Origin: Symbiodinium kawagutii | Lineage: Eukaryota > Sar > Dinophyceae > Suessiales > Symbiodiniaceae | Assembly (NCBI GenBank): GCA_009767595.1 | Contig: VSDK01027300.1 | Location: 318,335-382,334, forward strand | Direction of reading: 5' to 3' | Length of the DNA: 64,000 nt | In this document: positions 39,501 to 50,123 of the stretch, piece after piece | Numbering within the stretch: position 1 is the stretch's first letter | Layout of the letters: the number at the start of each line of letters is the position of its first letter | Translations under genes and position numbers: made by a program | The notes under the pieces: model-generated | Database searches by the model: none | What the model was told of the DNA's origin: nothing | Seen by the model: only the letters and a program-made list of their open reading frames with translations

Positions 39501-42500
39501 GCCGAAGACATGAAACTGCTGGTGAAGAAGACGCAGGAAAAAGGCACCGGCTGCTGGGGATTCCCTTGGAGGAAGGAAAGGTGAAACCAGGGAGATGCGG
39601 TGGTTTTTGAAGGGACGCCAACTTGGATTTTCAGCGTTTCTTGCTCAACTTGACAGTTCTGGTTCTTGCTGGGGAGCCAATCCAGTATTCTTCTGGGATG
39701 TTGCGGAGCACCAAGTGAGGCGCATATGAAACTACTTATCGGTAGATTCACCTAGCAATGGAAAACCCACCATTTAATTATAGATGGTTTCCCAGGGTTT
39801 CCCTACAAAATATGGTAATTCTCCATTGCCAGGTTAGTTTACCAGAGGGTAGTTTGGTATGTCGATAGCCTGTTTCCAAGAATAGGAAACATGATGCGAC
39901 CAACAACACTTAGAGTGAATATGGATTATTCATGGTTGTTCATGCATACTCAATTGTCATCAGTGGTCATTGATGATTAGTTTTCTATGGTATATATTCA
40001 CCAACATTTATCTATAAAATTATCCAACATGTTGGTAGATATGATATAGATGGAGTATCTGGGTAATAAACGAGAAGATGATTGGTGAAATAGCCTATTT
40101 TGTGGGATCAAACTGCCCGTCAGATGCGTGTGGGTGATGCCAGTTGCCCCAGGGTTGCCAGGGTTCAGGGTAGTCAACTCCATGGCTGCCTGCGAGCGGG
40201 CCCCCCATATCCCAACACGTAAAAGACCTCCGGATGATTTACACTCTGGGAATCGAATCTGGCAATGAAAAATCTCAATTCTTGGAGGAAACCCAGGGAA
40301 ACCAGATACAAATGGTGGATTTCCCATTGTCAGGCTAGTTTACCAGAGGATAAGTTGGGAACCTTCTGTCTCACCAAGCCGCTGAAGTTTTGACCGTTGT
40401 AAAACCACAGGTCCAAGGATGTGGATAGATCATAATGGGTGTTTCTCAAAATAGGGGAGCCCAAAATCGAAGGTTTATGAATATAAATTGTTATTGTTAG
40501 ATGATTGAGGGGTACAAGTACACCCTATTTTGAGAAACCGCCAATATATCATCATTTTTGGTGGGATGGCCAATGTCAGCTGCAAGCGCATGTGACACAT
40601 AGAACCACAACCGCAGTCAACGGTGCGTCCGCACAAACAGAATAGCCGGGTGTTTCGTCTTTGTTTAAAGATCTTTCAGAATTGGGATCCATAGGGGATT
40701 GATCCCCTACAATCATCAATCGTAGAAGATTACCTCTTTGGTAGATCAACCTGGAAATGCAAAGAAAAACAAGTTAGGTAAGTAACCTGCAAGTGTAGCT
40801 GACACCTAGCAGATATTCTTTTACTGTATGCACCAACGTCCCCGGTGTTTAAGATGTTTCAGCGGACTTCTTGTTCCACAAGTGTTTTTTGGTTCAAGTG
40901 CATGACCTGCCCCAACTGCAAGGTCTTTAGTGGAATCCCGGTCTGTGCCTCCTGCCAAACCCATTATAGGATCGGCAAGATCCTCACAGGCAATCGCCTG
41001 AGCGCCTTTCAGGAGGCGAGTGTGCTGGGGGCCTTGCGAAATTGCGCAGGGGCGCTTGCGGATTTAGCTGAGGGCGAGGCTGGACCATTTGGGGTTCCAC
41101 CGGGTGATACATCGGGGACTGCCAACCCTGAGAAAGGAAGGTGGCCTGAAGAGGAAACGGGTCCAAGGAAAGCAGAAGTAGCAGCTGGGGCAGAGAAGGC
41201 AAGAAGCAGTAAAGTAAAGAAGAAAGACGAGAGAAAGAAACGTGAGAAGAGGGTCGCAAACAAGAGAGACAAGAAGGAGAAGGCAAAAGCCAGCAAAGCA
41301 AAGAAGGAGGCGAAGAAGTCATCCGATCAGGAGGACAACGGTGATAGCATCACTGAAGGATCAGAGGAGGATCCCGAAGAGAGGAGGAGAAAGAAAGCGG
41401 AACCAGCCAGAGAAAGGGCTGAGCTACCAAGGGCGGTATCTCGAGCGGATCGGGAAGTCCTTGACAAACCAGAGGCCTTTGGACTCGGACGAATTCCTGC
41501 ACGTGGAAGTGTTGGTCGCCACTTTGGTGACTCTCATCACCGAGGCCACGAAGCGCCACCAGAGCCAGAGGGACCCCCACCGGGGCGTCACAAATCGGAG
41601 TTCCAGGAATACCTGGAATACAAGCAGTCCAAGGAGAAGGACAGAAGAGGAGAGAAGCCTAAGAAGGAAAAAGGCTTTAGCCACTGGAAGCGAGGTAGGG
41701 ACCACTGGAGGTCCCATCCCCATAGAAGATAGCAATGGCACCGAAGCGTGCTATGGCAGCTATGGCCCGGGCTCGCGCAAAAGCCAAGGCCAAAGCGAAA
41801 GCGAAGGCCAAGGCAAAAGCTTTGGCACGACATGGCAGAGCCGGCGGAGGAGTGCCCGGCGGAGCGAGGAGAAGAGTGAGGAGGAGACCTTCAGGAAGAG
41901 ACGACATAGAAGCAGAGGAGGAGGCCAACCGAAGTCCTTTAGCCCGATGGCAGGCAGGAGAAGCCATCCCTATGGAAGAAGCCCAGGTCGAGTGGATGAT
42001 TGGCAGCGACGGCATCGTTCTCGAGGAGGCGACATACTTCTACAAGAGGTGCCGGGTAGCAGGCATCGCTACCGGGTTGAAGAAGAAGGGCGAAAGGATT
42101 TATATTACCCTGGATCCAACGGGGACGGACGAGGAGAGCTTGCTACGGGCTCTCAGCGGGCAGTCATCGGCGGTTCTGCGGGTGCACAAATGTTCGAGGA
42201 CATGCCCAGCAGACGAGGTGGCAGAAGATCTATGTCATGGCCTTCGAGTTCGCGCTATGAGGAAGGATGGAACAGAAGAGGGTTGGGTGAACAACATAGC
42301 GAAGGCCACCCCCCTCGACGAGACGGACGAGCTGGAGATGCTCAGAAGACATCATGGACCAGCGCAAGCTCCCAAAGGAGGAAACGGGGCCAGGGACCCT
42401 GGAGGCAAGGACGAAGCGAAAGAAAAAGAGAAGGACAAGAAGTCGAAGAAGAAAGAGAAAAAAGACAAAGAAAAGAAGCGACCAAAGAACTCATCGAGCT

Positions 42501-45500
42501 CAGAGCAAGTGGACCTGGACGGCACCAAAGCCAGGTTAGCAAGCCAGAAGAAGGCACGGCGACTCTATGCCGGGACGGGCATGGACCCCAGAGAGAAAGT
42601 GCGGGCCAAGGTGGCCAAACTGGCCCGAAGGTATGTGGCAAGGAAGAGCCGCAAATCGTCGTCGAGTTCCAGCAGCTCGGGTTCGCAGGAGGAAGAGGAC
42701 CTGGGCCAGGAAGGCGAAGAGACGATTTTTCAACAGGCCAGCAAGGTCAGGGCGATAGCAGAGAACTACCCAGGGGCATTGGCCTCAGCAGCAATATCCC
42801 AGATGAGGAGCTGTATGATGCAGGACTTGGGGGTGGAGGACAAGAGAGGATCGGTGCCCCCAGTCGCGGTCCAATATGCCCGCCAGACCATGCATCGACG
42901 AGCAGCAGGTGCAACGATGAGAGAGGTGCTCACGTTGAGCAGCAGCATCGACCACCTGATTCGGGCTCGCCCCGTTCAAGCACTAGATGTGCTAGTGCAA
43001 AGACTCAAGAGTGTGGAGTCGACGTTGAGTGGGACCCATTGGTCGGTCTCACAGAAGCTCGAAATCCCCCCGGCCGAGGTTCCAGCAATAGCAGGGTTTG
43101 GAGAGGTGAAGGAAGCCAGGCGAGACGCGGCCCAGGAAGCCAACACTCGAAGACTCGCCGCCCTGCCGGATGGAACTGGTGGATCCCAAAAAGGTGGAGG
43201 AAAAGGGAAGTATCCGGGGAAGGACGAAGGGAAGCGACCCAAAGGAGGGAAAGGACAAAAGAACCAGGGAGAAGCCTGGAAGAAGAAGGACGAAACGGGA
43301 GCCAAGAGCTCCTGAAAGCAGAGGAGACAGTCGAGAAGATCACTGGTGGCCAAGATGAGCCACCTTTAGGCGGGGCAGAGACCCTGGAGGCAGCAGATGA
43401 AACGGGGAATGTGGTCCCTGGAAGATCCAAGACCCCTCGGAAGAGTGTCAGCCAGGACATTGTGAGGAGCCCTGATCGAACAGGAGACAGCCAAGTTCAG
43501 GGGGGCTTGTGTCAAGTTCCTTTGAGGCTAGAAGTGTTGAAAGGGCTCCGTCATGGCCAGAAGGATGGTGGGACTTTGAAGCATCCAGCCATGAGAACGT
43601 TTTTTCACCAGGAGAAGCCGACGGTTGAGCCGGTGGGGCAGTACAGCCTAGCCAGGGCTCCTGTTCACGATCCAGGTGCACTCGACGCCACCCACAGCGT
43701 TGAAAACGAGTTTCCGGCTTGCAGGGATGTTGCTGGGATGAACTTAGGTAGTTGTGGACCAGTGTTGTTTCAGAAGCTTCTGGAGGTTGTGACACTTCGC
43801 AGCTCGACCACGGGTAAGAGGGATCGTACCGCCATATACCCCTTACCTACCTCCCGGGCTTATTTCGAAACATGTGACTGGAACATGACTTCAAATGAAC
43901 TTTCATGGTTACAGTGTGTTGTGGTGTCTCTTAACTCTGTGTGGGGAAGTGAGATTTTCTATGATGGGCCGGTGAACAAGTCGCAACGCCTATGCCTTGA
44001 TGGTTTGGTGAAAGATGTCAAGAGGCTATGTGGCTTAGATGAAGTGATACCAAGCATTGATTGGCATGAGATGTTCAAGGTCCGCTCTGTTGACTACCGT
44101 GGTGAAGAGGTCAAAGTGGCCAGGGCTTTTTCTTGGGCTAACATTTTCCCAGCCTTGCCCAACGAGGTGGGGAATGTACCCTTAGTTGATGTTTGCACCA
44201 AAGGTTGTAGACATTACGTTGAAAACTTTCCTGGGTACCTTAAGCCTAAGGAACAATGGGGCCATTTACCTCGTCCACGGGTGATGGTGAGTGATGACGA
44301 CTGGGCGGAAGTTTGTGCTGGTTTGGTTTCAAGCGGGGTCTGCGTTTTCATCGAAGAGGATCAGGTGTTTGCTACTCCCCAAGGACCTTTGTTAAACGGG
44401 TTGTTCGGGGTGACAAAAGATGAATGGACCGATGATAAGACCGAGATCTTCCGATTGATTATGAATTTGATTCCGCTGAATAAGCTTTGCCAACCTATCG
44501 CTTGGAGTGCAATGAACCCGTTCTTCATACAACCTGGTGATAATTTGCTTGTGAGCTCCGAAGACGTGAAGTGTTTCTTTTACACCATGTCTGTGCCTGA
44601 TTCTTGGATCCCCTTCCTTGCCTTTAACAAGGTGGTCCCTGAACATGTGGCACCTGCTCACATGCGGGGTGGCAATGTGTATGTAGCTAGCCGCGTGTTA
44701 CCCATGGGGTTTTTAAACAGCGTAAGTCTAGCACAACACGTGCATCGCAACCTGGTTGGTTACAGTCGAGATCATGGAACCCACGTCAATCAAGCAGATG
44801 GAGAACTGCGCAAGGATCGGCCCATGAGTGCTATGGATCCGGTCTGGCGAGTGTATCTTGACAACTTCGACCTGCTCGAGCGTGTACAAGCCACTCAGAT
44901 GGTCGATTTGGAAGGGACCTCTCCGCCGGGGATTTTGGCCCTGAGGCAGGAGTATGAAACGTGGGGTGTCCCACGAAATGTCAAAAAGAGTGTGTCCCGT
45001 TCGGCCTACTGTGAACTGCAGGGTGCTACCGTGGATGGTGTTGAAGGAGTTGCTTTTCCTCGTCAGGGCAAGCTGGTTAAGTACTTCGCTTTAGCTTTCT
45101 CCTTGTTGCAAGTCACCCATGGCCGGCTGAAGCAGTGGCAAGTCGTGTGTGGAGGCCTTGTGTACTTCACCATGTTCCGTCGGCCGCTGTTGGGTTGCCT
45201 CAATGCGGTTTGGTTGCACATCGAGTCATTCCAGGGCAACACCTGGATCAAGAAGAGAACACCGCCAGAGTGTAAACTGGAGGTTGCTCGCCTCTTAGGT
45301 TTGCTGTCCTTAGCCCGCTTGGATTTTCGCCTTGAAATGCATGGCACTGTCACCTGCAGTGATGCCTCGCAAGACGGGGGTGGATTGTGCGCAAGCCACG
45401 CCCTGACTCAAGTCGGAGCCATCGCATCGGATGGTGCTCTCCGGGGCTCTGTCCCTGATGAAGGCCGTGACCTCAGTGTTTTGGTGGTCAGCCTCTTCGA

Positions 45501-48500
45501 CGGCATTGGCTCACTTCGAGTCGCGTTGGACGTTTTGGGGGTGAATGTCCTTGGGTACATCTCGGTGGAAATTCATGAACCTGCTCGTCGTGTCGTCGAA
45601 TCGCATTACCCAGGTGTGATTCATGTTCAAGGAGTGGAGAGTGTGGACCTCGAGATGGTGCAATCTTGGGCTCGCCGGTTTGGTCAATGTGACCTTGTTT
45701 TGTTGGGTGCCGGACCACCCTGCCAGGGTGTGTCTGGCCTCAACGCTGATCGCAAAGGAGCAATGAAGGATTTGCGATCAAACTTGTTTACCCACGTTCC
45801 TCGTGTTCGAGCGTTGTTGCAGCAGGTCTTTGTGTGGTGTCCTACTCACGAACTTGTTGAGAGCGTTGCATCGATGGACGAGGTCGACAAGGTTGCAATG
45901 TCTGAGGGACTTGGTTCACAACCCCTGGTGTGTGATGCCGGGGATCTCACCTGGTCGCATCGCCCCAGGCTGTACTGGACAACATGGGAGATCATCTGCT
46001 ACGAGGGTTATACCCTTGAAGATGACCGGTTGACTTTAGTCGGGGAGTGGCCCCTGTCCGAAGTTTTGCTCAGCGGTTGGCACAAGGTGGACGAGTCCAA
46101 CGCATTCCCCACTTTCACTACTAGCAGACCACGAGCCTATCCGGGGCGTCGCCCTGCTGGAGTTCACCACTGTGATGTGGATGAACTACAAAGGTGGCAT
46201 GAGGACAGCTTTCGCTTTCCTCCATACCAATATCGCTCTTGTCACAGCGTGACCAACCGGCACGGTCAGTTTCGTGTACCTAACGTCAATGAGCGTGAAG
46301 TCATCCTTGGATTCCCGGCCAACTACACCCAACCGTGCGTTGCCAAGTCGCAGCGCAAAGCTGAGTCCACGGTTGATATCAGGTTGACATTGCTTGGCAA
46401 TGCTTGGAGTGTGCCAGTGGTCGCTTGTTTGCTCAACCCTTTGTTTGGTCTTCTGGGATGGTCCCGTGGGTTCACTGCACAGGAGATCATCAATCGTTGT
46501 CGTCCGGGGTTTGACCCTATGGTTCAAGGTCGCCTGCTAAGGCTTCCACTGAACATGCCACGAAAGCTCAGCTCCGTGGACCCGACCCTTTTGGCAAATA
46601 AGCTTGGCAACCTTATTTCCATCAAAGGGGAAGACATCCTTCTTACAAGTTCTACTACCCAACTTCAGAAATTCCACCGTCTTCGGGCAAGTGTGCCTAG
46701 CCGCCTATGGAGGTGGAAAATTATTAGCGGCTGGTCATGGACGAAAGGCCATGAACATATAAACTCGCTCGAACTTCGAGCAGTGCTCACGTCAGTCAAG
46801 TGGAGGTTGGAGCACCAGCAGCACTTTGGTTGCAGGTTCATCCATTTAACAGACAGCCTGGTCTGCCTCCATGCGTTGACTCGTGGGAGAAGCAGTTCAA
46901 AGAAGCTCCGACGAACTTTGGCGCGGCTCAATGCCCTGATCCTAGCGGGGAACATACACCCGGTATGGGCATATGTCCATACCGAGCAAAATCCTGCGGA
47001 TAAACCTTCCCGATGGGGAAGGCATGTCCGCACAAAGTTCCGCAATGGGAAGAAAACGCGTGCTTGAAGGCACCACTCCGCAGGAAAGGGCAACTCAACG
47101 TCGTCGTCTTGGTTCACTTCAGGAGCTCACAGTCCAGCCAGCTACTAAACGCCGCTACAACCTTGCAGTGCAAGGTTTTATGAATTACCTCACTTTGGCC
47201 GGTCAAAGCCTACCTCGTCTAAAGTCTCGCCTCGATCCTTTGGTATGTGATTACATTGAGCACCTATGGTCCAGTGGAGCAGGTAGGGCACAAGCCTGTG
47301 ACACACTTGCTGGACTTCAGGATTCTCAACCTGACCTGCGTGGTCAATTGCATGGTTCTTGGCGACTTTTACGTACTTGGTCGATCAACGAAATACCCAA
47401 TCGAGCACCGCCTTTGCCCCAGCACGTGGTTCACGCCATGGTTGGCTGGGCGCTTTTTAAAAGGCATAACTCGTTTGCGGTATCGTTGATGATAGGCTTT
47501 TACTGCATGTTGCGAACCGGGGAAATTTTGTCCCTGCGCAACAGCCATGTTCTTTGTGGAAAACCCGATGTTCAAGCAGTCATCAGCCTCGGTTTCACTA
47601 AAGGGGGCAAACGTCAAGGGGCCGCTGAAAGCGTCATCCTTGGGTTTGAAGAAGCTATTTCCTTTGTTAAACAATGGAAACATATAGCATCACCAGCAAC
47701 CCCTTTTGCTACCTCCGCCGCTAAGTGGCGAGGTCTTTTTAGTCAATGCTTAACGGCATTAGGACTTGAGGCTTTTCAGTTTAGACCATACTCACTTCGA
47801 CGTGGTGGTGCGACCTTTTGGTTCACCAAGCACCAATCCATGGACCGCCTTCTCGTACAAGGGCGGTGGGCTAGTCAAAAGACTGCCCGGTTATACCTGA
47901 ATGAAGGCCTGGCTATGCTTGCTAGCATGGCTTTGCCCAAAAATCATCCCAAAATCAAGCCATTTCTCGGTGTTTACACCCAATCCCTTTCTAGGTTGAA
48001 CTTTGTAACACTTGAGCCTCCAGCCTTTGGCGGAAGGTTGGGGGGACGCGGAAAGAAGAGCCGAAAGAGCTCCAAACCAAAGAGGAAGGGGAAAAAAGCT
48101 TTGTTTCCGGGGTCCAGATGGCCATTTCCTTCGTTTTCGGATAGACTAAAACCTTAGGGACCAGAGGCTTGGCTCGGCCCTTTGGTTGTCAACAAGAGGG
48201 TGAGTCTATGCTTGGGGCTTGGCCTGGCATTGGCTCCGGGGTCCCAGGAAGGGTTTCCCTAAGGAAATGTCCACTGGTCGGTTTCTGTTTATTTATTTAT
48301 TTAACTTTTGACAAACAAGCTGCGAAGTGGAAACAAAAGAAGCGGAAACATCTTTGCACCAACGTCCCCGGTGTTTAAGATGTTTCAGCGGACTTCTTGT
48401 TCCACAAGTGTTTTTTGGTTCAAGTCCCGCAGCCACCCCCCCTTTGGAAAGAAGAGCCGAAAGAGCTCCAAACCAAAGAGGAAGGGGAAAAAAGCTTTGT

Positions 48501-50091
48501 TTCCGGGGTCCAGATGGCCATTTCCTTCGTTTGCGGATAGACTAAAACCTTAGGGACCAGAGGCTTGGCTCGGCCCTTTGGTTGTCAACAAGAGGGTGAG
48601 TCTATGCTTGGGGCTTGGCCTGGCATTGGCTCCGGGGTCCCAGGAAGGGTTTCCCTAAGGAAATGTCCACTGGTCGGTTTCTGTTTATTTATTTATTTAA
48701 CTTTTGACAAACAAGCTGCGAAGTGGAAACAAAAGAAGCGGAAACATCTTTATATATGTTGGTTTCTCAAAGTAGGGGTACTCCCAAATCATCCTGTTTT
48801 AATCAATTTTGAGTAATTATAGACCAACACTTTAAGGGGTTCCCGATTATGAGAAACCATCATATTACCAGAGGCAAAAATTAGCTCATCCACTTCCTGT
48901 ATCCACCTTGCTGCCCACATTCGATGGCCTGGCCCGAGCCACAAACATCAATATGGTAGTGACAAGCCACGACCATCCATGCTTGTTTAGCCTCTGGGAA
49001 ACTGGCCTGATTGTACTAAACATCAAGAGTTTTCGCTGGAAAATCAGCTATACATGGCAAATTTTGGCTGAAAATCATGAGTTTTGATTTTAATCGGAAA
49101 GCCAGCTATAGTCCATTTTAATTTGCCGGAGAGGAACTGTACATGTCATCCTGATATTGACCCTAGAACTTCGACTCTTCACCCAGTGGGATGAGGGAAC
49201 ATGATAGCGCCACCTCTACGAAACAGGTAGATGGTGGTTTCTCAAGCCATACCGAACCCCAAAGTTACGGTTGCTTTAATTGCTACAAATGGTTTCTAAT
49301 AGATGATTTGGGGGTCTCCCATTTCTAGAAACCACCTGATGAGGATCACTAAGCTATTTTCGTCTTGAAGAAGCTGAGAAACACGTCCGCTTCACAGAGT
49401 TTTTTGACCGCAACCATCCCTGTTGAACCATTCCTTGTACCGCTGGCCATCCCGGAAAGGCATGTGCTTCATCCTTGATATTGTCTTGAACCATGTCACT
49501 TGGACTGGGAGATTTCGGCTACCCCAAGCCACCAATGGTTAGCCAACAGTCATAACTTGGGAATTCATTGCTCCCAGGGTAGCCCCGACATGTGAAACCT
49601 GTGGCAATAGCTCACCAGATGGATGGCTTCCGCCTTAAAGCTTTGTTTGCTGGTACAGTTGCGCCCTTGGGAGCAGTTGGCCAAGCAGGGGAATTGGCCA
49701 AGCACGGGAACCAGTTAGCCCAGTGGTAGGGTGATCAACCGAGTCGTTTGAATGATTTTAAACCATGATCTATGAAGGTTTCAAGCTACAATTTGTAATT
49801 TCAGTCATTTAGATTTACAAAATGACTGGATACAACTTCTTTTTTACTGGTTTATACTCATGATCTTGCTTATATACTATATATATATATTATAGTAATG
49901 TATATAATATATGTTTATGACGATGCATTCGCTTCATGAAACATTCTGAATCTGAAGGCAGCTATCTCCCCATGATATCCCTGTTGATGCATCCAGTTGT
50001 CGTTGCCGTTGCTGTTGGTTGGTTATATCCCTCCATACTGTTGATATCCCTCTCTCTCTATGTATTGTATATTTATTTACATAATATATAT

Positions 50092-50123
<32 letters not shown>

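Larger units (their letters stand above)
40829..48751 (+). mobile_element. DIRS/Ngaro-type tyrosine-recombinase retrotransposon with C5 DNA methyltransferase
   Basis: A 7.9-kb element bounded by split direct repeats in the order A1 ... B1-A2-B2, the arrangement known for Ngaro and related tyrosine-recombinase retroelements. These integrate without an integrase and generally without target-site duplication, and I see no clear duplication here. Its ORFs are a lysine-rich zinc-ribbon ORF1, a gag-like ORF2, pol (RT, RNase H and a nested C5 methyltransferase) and a tyrosine recombinase, all uninterrupted. A1 and A2 are identical over 71 bp. B1 and B2 differ at one base in about 306. The element is visibly more GC-rich than its surroundings. 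It sits in an intron of the GH13 gene, in sense orientation. Methyltransferases captured by retrotransposons have been reported in dinoflagellates. Activity cannot be judged, but nothing visible disables it apart from unusual catalytic residues noted in pol. Confidence 0.88.
39544..49459 (+). other. 9.9-kb amylase intron holding a retrotransposon
   Basis: The intron runs from the GC donor after GAAAAAG to the acceptor GGAAAG|GCATG. It contains, in order, a family-4 palindrome (39.75 kb), another (40.26 kb), a family-1 MITE (40.44 kb), the complete DIRS/Ngaro-type element (40,829-48,751), a family-1 MITE touching its right end, and a further MITE at 49.23 kb. The bases AAAGGCA occur at both intron ends. 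The retrotransposon reads in the same direction as the host gene. Confidence 0.7.

Noticed and set aside
41242..43315. Upstream 2 kb of the very long pol frame as genuine N-terminal pol coding sequence
   Set aside because: It overlaps ORF2, which has clear protein-like content, and its translation is a featureless R/G/S/E-rich stretch typical of a shifted frame over lysine-rich codons.
40984..47117. Minus-strand and secondary-frame ORFs across the retrotransposon
   Set aside because: They are Leu/Ser/Pro-rich mirror frames of ORF1, ORF2, pol and the recombinase, with no motifs.
48050..48751. LTRs flanking the element
   Set aside because: The left end carries only the 71-bp A repeat and the right side has B1-A2-B2. 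This is split direct repeats, not two terminal LTRs, and no integrase or protease was seen.
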